6,737 nucleotides of DNA from SHLQ01 sp964445255 (GTDB lineage: Bacteria > Actinomycetota > Acidimicrobiia > Acidimicrobiales > SHLQ01): contig CAYUKM010000141.1 in assembly GCA_964445255.1 (NCBI GenBank), positions 1 through 6,737 on the forward strand. The letters run 5' to 3'. The position numbers and the translations under genes were made by a program. This document shows, one piece after another, positions 1-6,686 of the stretch (position 1 is its first letter; each line of letters opens with the position of its first letter). Under the pieces are notes generated by a model. It had not been told where the DNA came from. It made no database searches and saw only the letters and a list, made by a program, of their open reading frames with translations.

Positions 1-1262
1 AGCGCTTCGGTGTGAAGCACAAGGAGACGATCAAGACGCTCAAGACCAACGTCGACGTCTTGACCCTCACCGCTACACCGGTGCCGCGCACGTTGGAGAT
101 GAGCCTCACCGGCATTCGCGACATGACGCTGCTCCAGACCGCACCGTCGGAGCGCCAGCCGATCCTCACCTATGTGGGCGAGCAGAGCGACCGAGCCATA
201 ACCGAAGCCATCCGTCGTGAATTGTTGCGTGAAGGCCAAGTCTTCTTCGTGCACAACCGGGTCATGGACATCGAACACACCGCCGCCAAGGTGCGAGAGA
301 TGGTCCCCGAAGCTCGGGTCGCCATCGCCCACGGCCAGATGGACGAAGCAACCCTCGAACAGGTGGTGTTCGACTTCTGGGACGGCGAGTACGACGTGCT
401 GGTCTGCACCACGATCATCGAGTCGGGTATTGACATGCCATCGGTAAACACCCTCGTCGTCGACCGTGCCGACTTGTTGGGACTCGGACAGATGCACCAG
501 CTCCGTGGCCGTGTGGGTCGATCCGGGCAGCGTGCGTATGCCTACCTCATGGTGCCGCCCGACAAGACGCTCACCGAACAGGCCTACGAGCGTCTCAAGA
601 CCATCGGTCAGGCAACCGACCTCGGTTCGGGATTCAAGATCGCCATGCGCGACCTCGAGATTCGCGGCGCCGGGAACCTGCTCGGCACCGGCCAGTCCGG
701 CCACATCGCCGCCGTCGGCTACGACCTGTACTGCCAGATGGTCACCGAAGCCGTAAACGAATTGAAGGGCGAGGAAGTCGAAGAGGCTGAAGAGATCACG
801 ATCGAGTTGCCGATGAAGGCCTTCATCCCCGACACCTACATGGAGACCGAGGATGCACGCCTCGAGGCATACCGCCGACTCGCAGGCATCTCTTCGCTCG
901 ACGAGGTGGAGAACGTGCGAGCTGAATGGGTTGACCGCTACGGCCCCGTTCCCGACCCTGCCAGCAACCTTCTTGACGTGGCGATGGTTCGTGCCCACTG
1001 CAAGCGCATCGGCATCACCGAGCTAACCGTAGCGAAGGGGCCAGGATTCGGTGGCCCGGATTTGAACGTACGGATGTCGCCGATCGAACTGCCGGCCTCG
1101 AAACAGATCCGTCTCGATCGGATCTACAAGCACTCGATCTACAAACAGGCAGACGGCGGCTTCTTGCAGCTGGGCATGAAGAAGGGCAACCTCGCCGAGA
1201 ACATCGTGCTCGCCCTCACCGACCTCATCCCCGTGGAGGAAGCAGAGCCGGCTTCGGCATAG
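1..1262 (+). CDS. mfd: Transcription-repair coupling factor Mfd, C-terminal part (5' end outside window)
   Basis: Mfd is a cytosolic SF2 DNA translocase that removes stalled RNA polymerase at lesions and recruits UvrA. The frame is open from base 3, and the first visible residues (RFGVKHKE) normally follow the DEEQ Walker B box, so the N-terminal UvrB-like, RNA-polymerase-binding and first RecA-like regions lie to the left. Numbering from the codon at 12, I see motif III (TATPVPRTL, 20-28), GQVFFVHNRV (75-84), VAIAHGQM (103-110), motif V (TTIIESGIDMPS, 133-144) and motif VI (QLRGRVGRSGQRAY, 163-176). The RecG-like translocation (TRG) segment follows at about 202-245 (GSGFKIAMRDLEIRGAGNLLG). 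The C-terminal UvrA-inhibitory domain occupies about 262-410 (IELPMKAFIPDTYMETEDARLEAYRRL, then RYGPVP). The ending matches a full-length Mfd, with no frameshift. The gene converges on acs with a 27-bp gap. RecG is excluded by this C-terminal domain. Confidence 0.97.
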   Translation, partial: RFGVKHKETIKTLKTNVDVLTLTATPVPRTLEMSLTGIRDMTLLQTAPSERQPILTYVGEQSDRAITEAIRRELLREGQVFFVHNRVMDIEHTAAKVREMVPEARVAIAHGQMDEATLEQVVFDFWDGEYDVLVCTTIIESGIDMPSVNTLVVDRADLLGLGQMHQLRGRVGRSGQRAYAYLMVPPDKTLTEQAYERLKTIGQATDLGSGFKIAMRDLEIRGAGNLLGTGQSGHIAAVGYDLYCQMVTEAVNELKGEEVEEAEEITIELPMKAFIPDTYMETEDARLEAYRRLAGISSLDEVENVRAEWVDRYGPVPDPASNLLDVAMVRAHCKRIGITELTVAKGPGFGGPDLNVRMSPIELPASKQIRLDRIYKHSIYKQADGGFLQLGMKKGNLAENIVLALTDLIPVEEAEPASA

Positions 1263-1289
1263 TTCGCACGCATTGTGTGGACGGTGGAA

Positions 1290-3302
1290 TCAGACTGATA
1301 CGCAGCCGTCGGCGAAGCTCACGAGAAGATCGTCCATGACCGATTCGTCAACGAGCGTCGTGGTGTCGCCGAGGGCCTCACCCTCGGCCATGTTGCGCAG
1401 TAAGCGGCGCATGATCTTGCCGCTGCGGGTCTTGGGGAGTTCCTTGACGATGTAGACGTCTCGGGGTCGCGAGATCGCTCCAAGTTTGGTCGCCACATGA
1501 GTGGCCAAGTCCTTACAAAGATCGTCGGTGACCACGGCATCGTCAGCAAGGATTACGTAGCTGACGATGGCCTTGCCCTTCACGTCATCACTTGCACCGA
1601 CGACGGCAGCCTCCACTACGTATGGGTGGTCTACGAGTGCCGATTCGACCTCGGTCGCCGAGATGCGGTGACCGGCTACGTTCATCACGTCGTCGACACG
1701 TCCGAGCAACCAGAGGTAGCCATCGCTATCAATCTTGGCTCCATCGCCGGCGAAGTAACGGCCGGGGAAACGCTCCCAATACGTGGATCGGTAGCGCTCG
1801 GGGTCGCCCCAAATTCCGCGAAGCATCGCGGGCCATGGCTTTGCGATTGTGAGGTAGCCGCTACCTTCGGTCACTCGATTGCCAGCATCGTCAACTAACT
1901 CGGGAAATACTCCAGGGATCGCGTGACATGCAGATCCGGGCTTGGTTGCTGTTACCCCAGGTAGCGGGGAGATCATGTGCGCACCGGTCTCGGTCTGCCA
2001 CCACGTGTCCATGATGGGGACGTTTCCCTCGCCGATGTTGTCGTGCAAAAACATCCACGCCTCAGGGTTGATCGGCTCGCCCACCGACCCAAGTACTCGC
2101 AGCGACGAAAGGTCGTACCTTCTGAACGCTTCTTCGCCCCACTTCATGAAGGCTCGGATCGCGGTGGGCGCAACATAGAGCTGGGTCACGCGGTAGCGGT
2201 TGACGTTGTCCCAGCACCGACCCTTGTGCCAGTCCGCTCGTTCGGCTCCAACTCGTTCCTCTTGTCGAGGGGTGTCGGGGGTGCCTTCGTAGATAACACT
2301 TGTGACGCCGTTGCTCAGCGGGCCATACACGATGTAGCTGTGCCCGGTAATCCACGCAACATCGGCTGCGCACCAATAGACGTCGGATTCGGGTTTGATA
2401 TCGAAGACGAACTTGTGGGTGAACGCGACCTGGGTGAGGTACCCACCGGTCGTGTGCATGATGCCCTTGGGCTTGGCTGTAGTGCCAGACGTATAGAGCA
2501 AGAACAGCAGCTGTTCAGCGTCCATTGGATCGGCTGGGCAATCGAGCGAGGCGTCGGCCATCAGTTCGTGCCACCACAGGTCGCGTCCTTCGACCATCTC
2601 AACATCGGTGCCGCAGCGATCGAACACGATGACGTGCTCAACCGTTGGCGCGCCTTCGGTGAGTGCTTGGTCGACCTTAGATTTCAGGGGGGATGGCACG
2701 CCGCGGCGGTACCCGGCATCTGCGGTGATGACCACCTTGCAATCAGCGTCTTCGACGCGGTCTCTGATTGCCTCAGGGCTGAAGCCGCCAAAGATCACCG
2801 AGTGTGCGACACCGATTCGAGCGCAGGCGAGCATGGCGATCGGCGCCTCGAGAATCATCGGCATGTAAATGGCAGCCCTGTCGCCCTTCTCGAGTCCGAG
2901 GGACTTCAAGACGTTGGCGAACTTCTTGACCTCGTCGAGAAGCTCGGCGTAGGTGAGCGAACGGCTATCGCCCGGCTCGCCCTCGAAGTAGTAGGCGACC
3001 CTGTCGCCGAGTCCCGCTTCGACATGACGGTCGAGGCAATTCTCGCTCACGTTGAGCTGGCCATCACTAAACCATTTGGCGTCGGGCAGATCCCATTCGA
3101 GGACCTTCGAGAAGGGCTTTTGCCAAGTCACGAGCTCGCGAGCCTGCCGGGCCCAGAACGCAACGTAGTCAGCCTCGGCCTCGTCGAACAGGGACATGTC
3201 GGTCGTCAATGCGGTGGCCGTGCAGGCGACGGGCGGAGGAAACGTACGATCCGAACCGTCGAGTACTTCGATCGGCGCTTCGCTCGCAGGTAATTCACTC
3301 AT
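1290..3302 (-). CDS. acs: Acetyl-CoA synthetase (AMP-forming), 670 aa
   Basis: Cytosolic ANL-superfamily enzyme that activates acetate with ATP and CoA to acetyl-CoA. Numbering from the ATG at 3302: the AMP-binding loop is YTSGTTAKPKG (270-280), with Ala276 where the family usually has Gly. Then come ITGHSY (318-323), VGEPINPEAW (407-416) and DTWWQTETG (432-440). The second Trp of that motif (435) is the residue that limits the acyl pocket to acetate in Salmonella Acs. The hinge is GRVDDVMNVAGHR (534-546). PKTRSGK places the catalytic and acetylatable lysine at 629. About 13 extra residues (346-358) follow YEGTPDTP. The frame stays open to an ATG at 3362 (690 aa), but those 20 added codons are poor in GC at third positions and look untranslated, while MSEL... 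matches usual Acs starts. There is no clear Shine-Dalgarno site at 3302. Propionyl-CoA synthetase is less likely given the Trp. Confidence 0.95.
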   Translation of the reverse strand: MSELPASEAPIEVLDGSDRTFPPPVACTATALTTDMSLFDEAEADYVAFWARQARELVTWQKPFSKVLEWDLPDAKWFSDGQLNVSENCLDRHVEAGLGDRVAYYFEGEPGDSRSLTYAELLDEVKKFANVLKSLGLEKGDRAAIYMPMILEAPIAMLACARIGVAHSVIFGGFSPEAIRDRVEDADCKVVITADAGYRRGVPSPLKSKVDQALTEGAPTVEHVIVFDRCGTDVEMVEGRDLWWHELMADASLDCPADPMDAEQLLFLLYTSGTTAKPKGIMHTTGGYLTQVAFTHKFVFDIKPESDVYWCAADVAWITGHSYIVYGPLSNGVTSVIYEGTPDTPRQEERVGAERADWHKGRCWDNVNRYRVTQLYVAPTAIRAFMKWGEEAFRRYDLSSLRVLGSVGEPINPEAWMFLHDNIGEGNVPIMDTWWQTETGAHMISPLPGVTATKPGSACHAIPGVFPELVDDAGNRVTEGSGYLTIAKPWPAMLRGIWGDPERYRSTYWERFPGRYFAGDGAKIDSDGYLWLLGRVDDVMNVAGHRISATEVESALVDHPYVVEAAVVGASDDVKGKAIVSYVILADDAVVTDDLCKDLATHVATKLGAISRPRDVYIVKELPKTRSGKIMRRLLRNMAEGEALGDTTTLVDESVMDDLLVSFADGCVSV

Positions 3303-3309
3303 CGCACTA

Positions 3310-3315
3310 ACTGTA
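3310..3315 (-). promoter_or_regulatory. Possible -10 element for a leaderless acs transcript
   Basis: On the minus strand TACAGT ends 7 bases before the ATG at 3302, the spacing expected if transcription began at or next to that codon. Leaderless mRNAs are common in actinobacteria, and no Shine-Dalgarno sequence precedes this ATG, so the two observations agree. The match to TATAAT is only four of six, and no -35 sits at a normal distance. This is a weak inference. Confidence 0.22.
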
Positions 3316-3361
3316 AGAGCCACTTGCTGGCCAAAAACTCCCATCGGCCTCAAGTCACACA

Positions 3362-3367
3362 TACAAT
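3362..3367 (+). promoter_or_regulatory. Possible -10 element for mazG
   Basis: TACAAT matches five of six bases of the TATAAT consensus. It would start transcription around 3374, giving a leader of about 70 bases before the mazG ATG, with the TGTACGTACA palindrome at or just past the start site. No convincing -35 hexamer lies 16-18 bases upstream. Low confidence. Confidence 0.25.
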
Positions 3368-3377
3368 CTCGCCCAAA

Positions 3378-3387
3378 TGTACGTACA
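3378..3387. promoter_or_regulatory. Perfect palindrome TGTACGTACA, candidate operator
   Basis: A perfect 10-bp dyad lies in the acs/mazG divergent region, just downstream of the possible mazG -10 and upstream of both acs start candidates, so a bound protein could affect both genes. The GT...AC symmetry resembles the half-site pattern of GntR-family operators in general, but no regulator is encoded here. The 8-mer TGTACGTA also occurs in both arms of the inverted repeat at 6687-6737. The palindrome is certain; its role as an operator is inference. Confidence 0.4.
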
Positions 3388-3443
3388 GCCGGACATGGTG
3401 AACTGGCATCTTCTCGAACTACAGGCCCCTACGCTGGGCGGCG

Positions 3444-4886
3444 ATGTTGCCTGTTGTTGTGTGTGTTGGGCTTGGCCCCGCCGGCTCTGAACTGATTACC
3501 GACCAGACCCGTCGAGAGCTCGACGGTGATTCGCCGGTGTGGCTACGCACGCGGATCCATCCGGCGGCGGTCGGTGTTGAGGCTGCAGGTTCGTTCGACG
3601 ACGTGTACGAATCGGCCGACACGTTCGAGCAGGTCTACGCCACGATCGTCGATCGCTTGGTGAGCGAAGCGACCGAGCACGGCCGCATCGTGTACGCGGT
3701 GCCTGGGTCGCCTGTTGTTGCCGAGCACACGGTGGAACTGCTTCGAGCTGACGAACGGGTCGACGTTTCGGTGCTTCCATCGATGAGCTTCCTCGAACTG
3801 TCGTGGACTGCGCTCGGCATCGACCCCATGGCCGTAGCCGTCACCATCGTCGATGCCTTGCAACTGGTCGACCAAGCAGCGGCTCGTCGAGGTCCGCTGC
3901 TCATCACCCAGGTGCATTCGGCGACCGTTCTCGACGATGTGATCCTGGCCCTCGATGACCTCAACCCAGAGACGGTCATCATCCTCCAAGGTTTGGGAAC
4001 AAGCGCGGAGGTTGTCACCGAAGTTGCGTGGACCGACCTGCGCGACGCTTTCGAACCCGACCACCTCACCACGTTGTGGGTGCCGCGGCTTGCCGAGCCG
4101 ATCGGGGCCGCGTTCACTCAGTTCGAAACATTGGTGCACCGACTGCGCCAGGACTGCCCCTGGGATGCTGAGCAGACCCACAGCTCGCTGCGGCCGTACT
4201 TGCTGGAGGAAACCTACGAGGTGCTCGAAGCCCTCGACGCCGTCGAGGCCGCCACCGACGACGAGTTGCTCTCGGCATACGTTGATCTCGAAGAGGAACT
4301 CGGCGACCTGCTGTTCCAGGTGTTCATCCACACCGAGTTGGCCGGTGAGCATGGCGCCTTCACCCTCGCCGATGTGGCCACCGGAGTGCACGACAAGCTG
4401 TACGAGCGGCACCCCCACGTGTTCGGCGATGCGGACGCATCCGAGACGATCGGCAACTGGGAGCAGGCCAAGCAAGCCGAGAAGGGCAGGGAGAGTGCCC
4501 TCGATGGCATACCGACCGCACTTCCAGCGCTGGTACAAGCACTCAAAACGCAGCGCCGGGCCGCGTCGGTGGGGTTCAGCGGCCCCGACCTGGCATGGGC
4601 ATTCGCCGACGTCGAAGAGGAACTGGCCGAGGTTCGAGAAGACCCTTCAGAGCACGAGGTTGGTGACCTGTTGTTTGCCTCGGTACAGGTCGCGCGAATG
4701 CTCGGAGTCGACGCTGAACAGGCGCTTCGAGGCGCAACCGAGCGCTTCGCATCCCGGTTCCGACACGTCGAGATCGCTGCGAAACAAGCCGATCTCGACC
4801 TTGCCCAACAACCCCACGAAACACTTCTCGAACTCTGGCAACAGGCCAAAGCGACGGAATCCAGTCCCACTTTCGGCGATAGCTGA
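3444..4886 (+). CDS. mazG: MazG nucleoside triphosphate pyrophosphohydrolase with N-terminal tetrapyrrole-methylase-like domain (YabN type), 480 aa
   Basis: MazG hydrolyses (d)NTPs to monophosphate and pyrophosphate in the cytosol, clearing damaged nucleotides. Residues 1 to about 220 form a tetrapyrrole-methylase-like domain, with VGLGPAGSELIT (8-19) and YAVPGSPVVAE (84-94); its role in YabN-type proteins is not settled. From about 226 comes the first MazG domain: CPWDAEQTHSSLRPYLLEETYE (238-259), with E255, E256 and E259 paired with E285 and D288 of EELGD, matching the EExxE-ExxD metal site. DKLYERHPHVFGD (317-329) and GIPTALPALVQALKTQ (355-370) follow. A second MazG domain has EELAE (392-396) and EVGD (405-408), with only 8 residues between E396 and E405. 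The frame is closed upstream at 3399-3401, and no ATG, GTG or TTG lies between that stop and 3444, so ATG 3444 is the first start. Its ribosome site is weak (GGGCGG). eno follows after 63 bp. Confidence 0.94.
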   Translation: MLPVVVCVGLGPAGSELITDQTRRELDGDSPVWLRTRIHPAAVGVEAAGSFDDVYESADTFEQVYATIVDRLVSEATEHGRIVYAVPGSPVVAEHTVELLRADERVDVSVLPSMSFLELSWTALGIDPMAVAVTIVDALQLVDQAAARRGPLLITQVHSATVLDDVILALDDLNPETVIILQGLGTSAEVVTEVAWTDLRDAFEPDHLTTLWVPRLAEPIGAAFTQFETLVHRLRQDCPWDAEQTHSSLRPYLLEETYEVLEALDAVEAATDDELLSAYVDLEEELGDLLFQVFIHTELAGEHGAFTLADVATGVHDKLYERHPHVFGDADASETIGNWEQAKQAEKGRESALDGIPTALPALVQALKTQRRAASVGFSGPDLAWAFADVEEELAEVREDPSEHEVGDLLFASVQVARMLGVDAEQALRGATERFASRFRHVEIAAKQADLDLAQQPHETLLELWQQAKATESSPTFGDS

Positions 4887-4935
4887 GCCTGTCAGTATCA
4901 CCAACTGATCGCCAAACATCGGTACATAACGGCCC

Positions 4936-4952
4936 GGAGACGTGTAGTTTTG
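4936..4952 (+). promoter_or_regulatory. Ribosome binding site and TTG start of eno
   Basis: GGAGA at 4936-4940 lies 9 bases before TTG 4950-4952. An in-frame TAG at 4944-4946 closes the frame just upstream. The next possible start, GTG at 4959, would be 18 bases from the GGAGA, too far. The TTG start is therefore favoured. The rest of the 63-bp mazG-eno gap shows no clear promoter or terminator, only a weak 5-bp stem (4892-4896 with 4904-4908), so eno may be cotranscribed with mazG. Confidence 0.6.
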
Positions 4953-6233
4953 GCCGACGTGGCAAACATCGAATCAGTAGTAGGCATGGAAGTAATCGAC
5001 TCTCGCGGTAACCCAACCGTGGAGGTCACCGTAACCACCGACTCCGGTGCGTCTGGACGGGCACTCGTCCCCAGCGGTGCATCGACGGGCCAGTTTGAGG
5101 CTGTCGAACTCCGGGACGGTGGCGATCGTTACAAGGGCAAGGGCGTGCTGACCGCCGTTGGCTTCGTCAACACCGACCTTGCCGAAGCGGTCATGGGCAT
5201 GGACGTCACCGCCCAGCGTGCAATCGACGCGGCCATGATCGCCGCCGATGGGACCCCTAACAAGGGTCGCTGTGGCGCCAACGCGATCCTTGGCATCTCC
5301 CTCGCCACCGCACACGCCGCGGCCGCCGAACTGAACATCCCGCTGTACCGCTACGTCGGCGGCCCAAACGCCCACGTCCTTCCCGTTCCGATGATGAACG
5401 TGTTGAACGGTGGCGAGCACGCCGACAACAACATCGACCTCCAAGAGTTCATGCTCATGCCGATTGGTGCAGCCAGCTTCTCCGAAGGCCTGCGCTGGGG
5501 CGTCGAGACCTATCACACCCTCAAGGGCGTGCTCCACGACCGTGGCCTCGCCACCGCAATCGGCGACGAGGGTGGCTTTGCCCCAAACCTCGGCAGCAAC
5601 GAAGAAGCATTGCAACTGCTCGTCGAAGCGATCGAGAAGTCTGGCTTTACCCCAGGTGAAGACATCAGCCTCACCATGGACGCCGCCGCCTCCGAGTTCT
5701 ACAAAGACGGTAACTACGTTCTCGCCGGCGAAGGCCGCACGCTCAGCTCCGAAGAGATGGCCGGCTACTACACGGACCTGGCCGACAAGTACCCGATCGT
5801 CTCGATCGAAGACGGCATGGACGAAGAAGACTGGGACGGTTGGAAGGCGCTCTACGACGCCATCGGCGACCGCGTTCAGCTCGTTGGAGACGACCTGTTC
5901 GTCACCAACACCGAGCGTCTCCAGCGCGGTATCGACGCTGGCGTTGCGAACTCGATTCTCGTGAAAGTGAACCAGATCGGCTCGCTCACCGAGACCCTCG
6001 ATGCGGTCGGGTTGGCTACGGCCAACAGCTTCACCTCGGTAATGTCGCACCGTTCCGGTGAAACCGAAGACGCAACCATCGCCGACCTCGCCGTCGCCGT
6101 GAACAGCGGCCAGATCAAGACCGGCGCTCCAGCCCGTTCGGATCGTGTTGCCAAGTACAACCAACTCCTGCGCATCGAGGCTGACCTCGGCGAAGCCGCT
6201 GCATACCCCGGTAAGTCGGCGCTCGCCTGTTAA
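4950..6233 (+). CDS. eno: Enolase (phosphopyruvate hydratase), 427 aa
   Basis: Converts 2-phosphoglycerate to phosphoenolpyruvate in glycolysis and the reverse in gluconeogenesis, using Mg2+. The length is normal for the family. All expected landmarks are present: IDSRGNPTVEV (16-26), the mobile loop SGASTGQFEAVELRDGG (42-58), and GGEHADNNIDLQEFM (154-168) with His157. Glu207 of GDEGGFAPNL is the general acid/base partner. The metal ligands are Asp244, Glu287 (SIEDGMDEEDW) and Asp314 (GDDLFVTN). Lys339 (ILVKVNQIGS) is the catalytic base. SHRSGETEDATIADLAV starts at 366, and Lys390 lies in GQIKTGAPARSDR. The TTG start at 4950 is supported by GGAGA nine bases upstream. It lies 63 bp after mazG, and its stop overlaps the divIC start by one base. 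The long antisense frames here are codon-usage shadows. Confidence 0.98.
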   Translation: MADVANIESVVGMEVIDSRGNPTVEVTVTTDSGASGRALVPSGASTGQFEAVELRDGGDRYKGKGVLTAVGFVNTDLAEAVMGMDVTAQRAIDAAMIAADGTPNKGRCGANAILGISLATAHAAAAELNIPLYRYVGGPNAHVLPVPMMNVLNGGEHADNNIDLQEFMLMPIGAASFSEGLRWGVETYHTLKGVLHDRGLATAIGDEGGFAPNLGSNEEALQLLVEAIEKSGFTPGEDISLTMDAAASEFYKDGNYVLAGEGRTLSSEEMAGYYTDLADKYPIVSIEDGMDEEDWDGWKALYDAIGDRVQLVGDDLFVTNTERLQRGIDAGVANSILVKVNQIGSLTETLDAVGLATANSFTSVMSHRSGETEDATIADLAVAVNSGQIKTGAPARSDRVAKYNQLLRIEADLGEAAAYPGKSALAC

Positions 6234-6685
6234 TGGCTACCCGTTCGACCAACGGGGCGCGGGTGCGGGGTCCTCGGGACGCTGCTTCACCGCGCCGTTC
6301 GAGGCCTGGCCCCCGTCATCGTCCTGCCCGAGAACCGGTTCGCTCGGTTCGTGCGAAGCGTCCGACCAAGGCCGAGCGGGTGGAACACGAACCGCGCCCG
6401 ATCCTGCGTATGCTCGCCGGGTTCGCCGGGAAAGCCCTGCTCGGGCTGGTCATCCTCGCGGTCTTCATCTTCGGTGTTTTCCCAACCGGAAGCTACGTTG
6501 ACCAACGTCAACAGCTTGAAGACGCCGAGGTCGAACTCGCCGAGCTTCAAGCCGAGAACCAAGAACTCGAAGCCCAGATCGTGCGCCTAGAAAGCGATGC
6601 CGAGATCGAACGGGTCGCACGCGAGGAGTTCAACCTGGTACTCCCCGAAGAAGAGAGCTATCTCGTCCTCCCTCCCGGCGACTAA
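6233..6685 (+). CDS. divIC: DivIC/FtsB-type septum formation initiator, bitopic membrane protein, 150 aa
   Basis: DivIC/FtsB proteins join FtsL and FtsQ (DivIB) at the division site and help activate septal peptidoglycan synthesis. This one has the full architecture. Residues 1-59 are a basic cytosolic tail with about 16 arginines and many prolines, likely disordered. Residues about 67-85 (KALLGLVILAVFIFGVFPT region) form one hydrophobic span with the positive side in. Residues about 91-122 form an acidic, Gln/Leu/Glu-rich coiled coil (QLEDAEVELAELQAENQELE). The C-terminal segment EIERVAREEFNLVLPEEESY is the typical DivIC/FtsB ending. The ATG shares its A with the eno stop (TAATG) and has no Shine-Dalgarno site, so translation is probably coupled to eno. 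Position after eno agrees with the actinobacterial order. FtsL is less likely given the eno linkage and the REEFNLVLPEE motif. Confidence 0.92.
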   Translation: MATRSTNGARVRGPRDAASPRRSRPGPRHRPAREPVRSVRAKRPTKAERVEHEPRPILRMLAGFAGKALLGLVILAVFIFGVFPTGSYVDQRQQLEDAEVELAELQAENQELEAQIVRLESDAEIERVAREEFNLVLPEEESYLVLPPGD

Positions 6686-6686
6686 A

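Larger units (their letters stand above)
3303..3443. promoter_or_regulatory. Divergent acs/mazG intergenic region
   Basis: This stretch separates the acs start on the minus strand from the mazG start on the plus strand, so it should carry both promoters. It is visibly more AT-rich than its neighbours. If acs starts at 3362 instead, the gap shrinks to 81 bp. It holds a TACAAT hexamer, a possible leaderless acs -10 and a perfect palindrome, listed separately. I see no small ORF with a ribosome site, no tRNA and no terminator. Confidence 0.6.

Noticed and set aside
1265..1279. Possible terminator hairpin between mfd and acs (CGCAC with GTGTG)
   Set aside because: Five base pairs including one G-U, and no T-run on either strand. 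Too weak to call.
1977..3293. 438-codon open frame on the plus strand, antisense to acs
   Set aside because: acs on the other strand has every family motif. The antisense product has no recognisable domain, and long mirror frames are expected from GC-rich codon use.
3543..4538. 331-codon open frame on the minus strand, antisense to mazG
   Set aside because: Shadow of the mazG reading frame, with no domain signature.
3955..4908. 317-codon plus-strand frame overlapping mazG in another phase
   Set aside because: Ser/Arg/Pro-rich low-complexity product typical of an out-of-phase GC-rich frame.
4892..4908. Possible hairpin TCAGT/ACTGA between mazG and eno
   Set aside because: Five-bp stem with a 7-base loop and no T-run. 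Expected by chance.
4974..6164. 396-codon open frame on the minus strand, antisense to eno
   Set aside because: Enolase is complete and conserved on the plus strand. The antisense protein is Gly/Val-rich with no known motif and no ribosome site that I can support.
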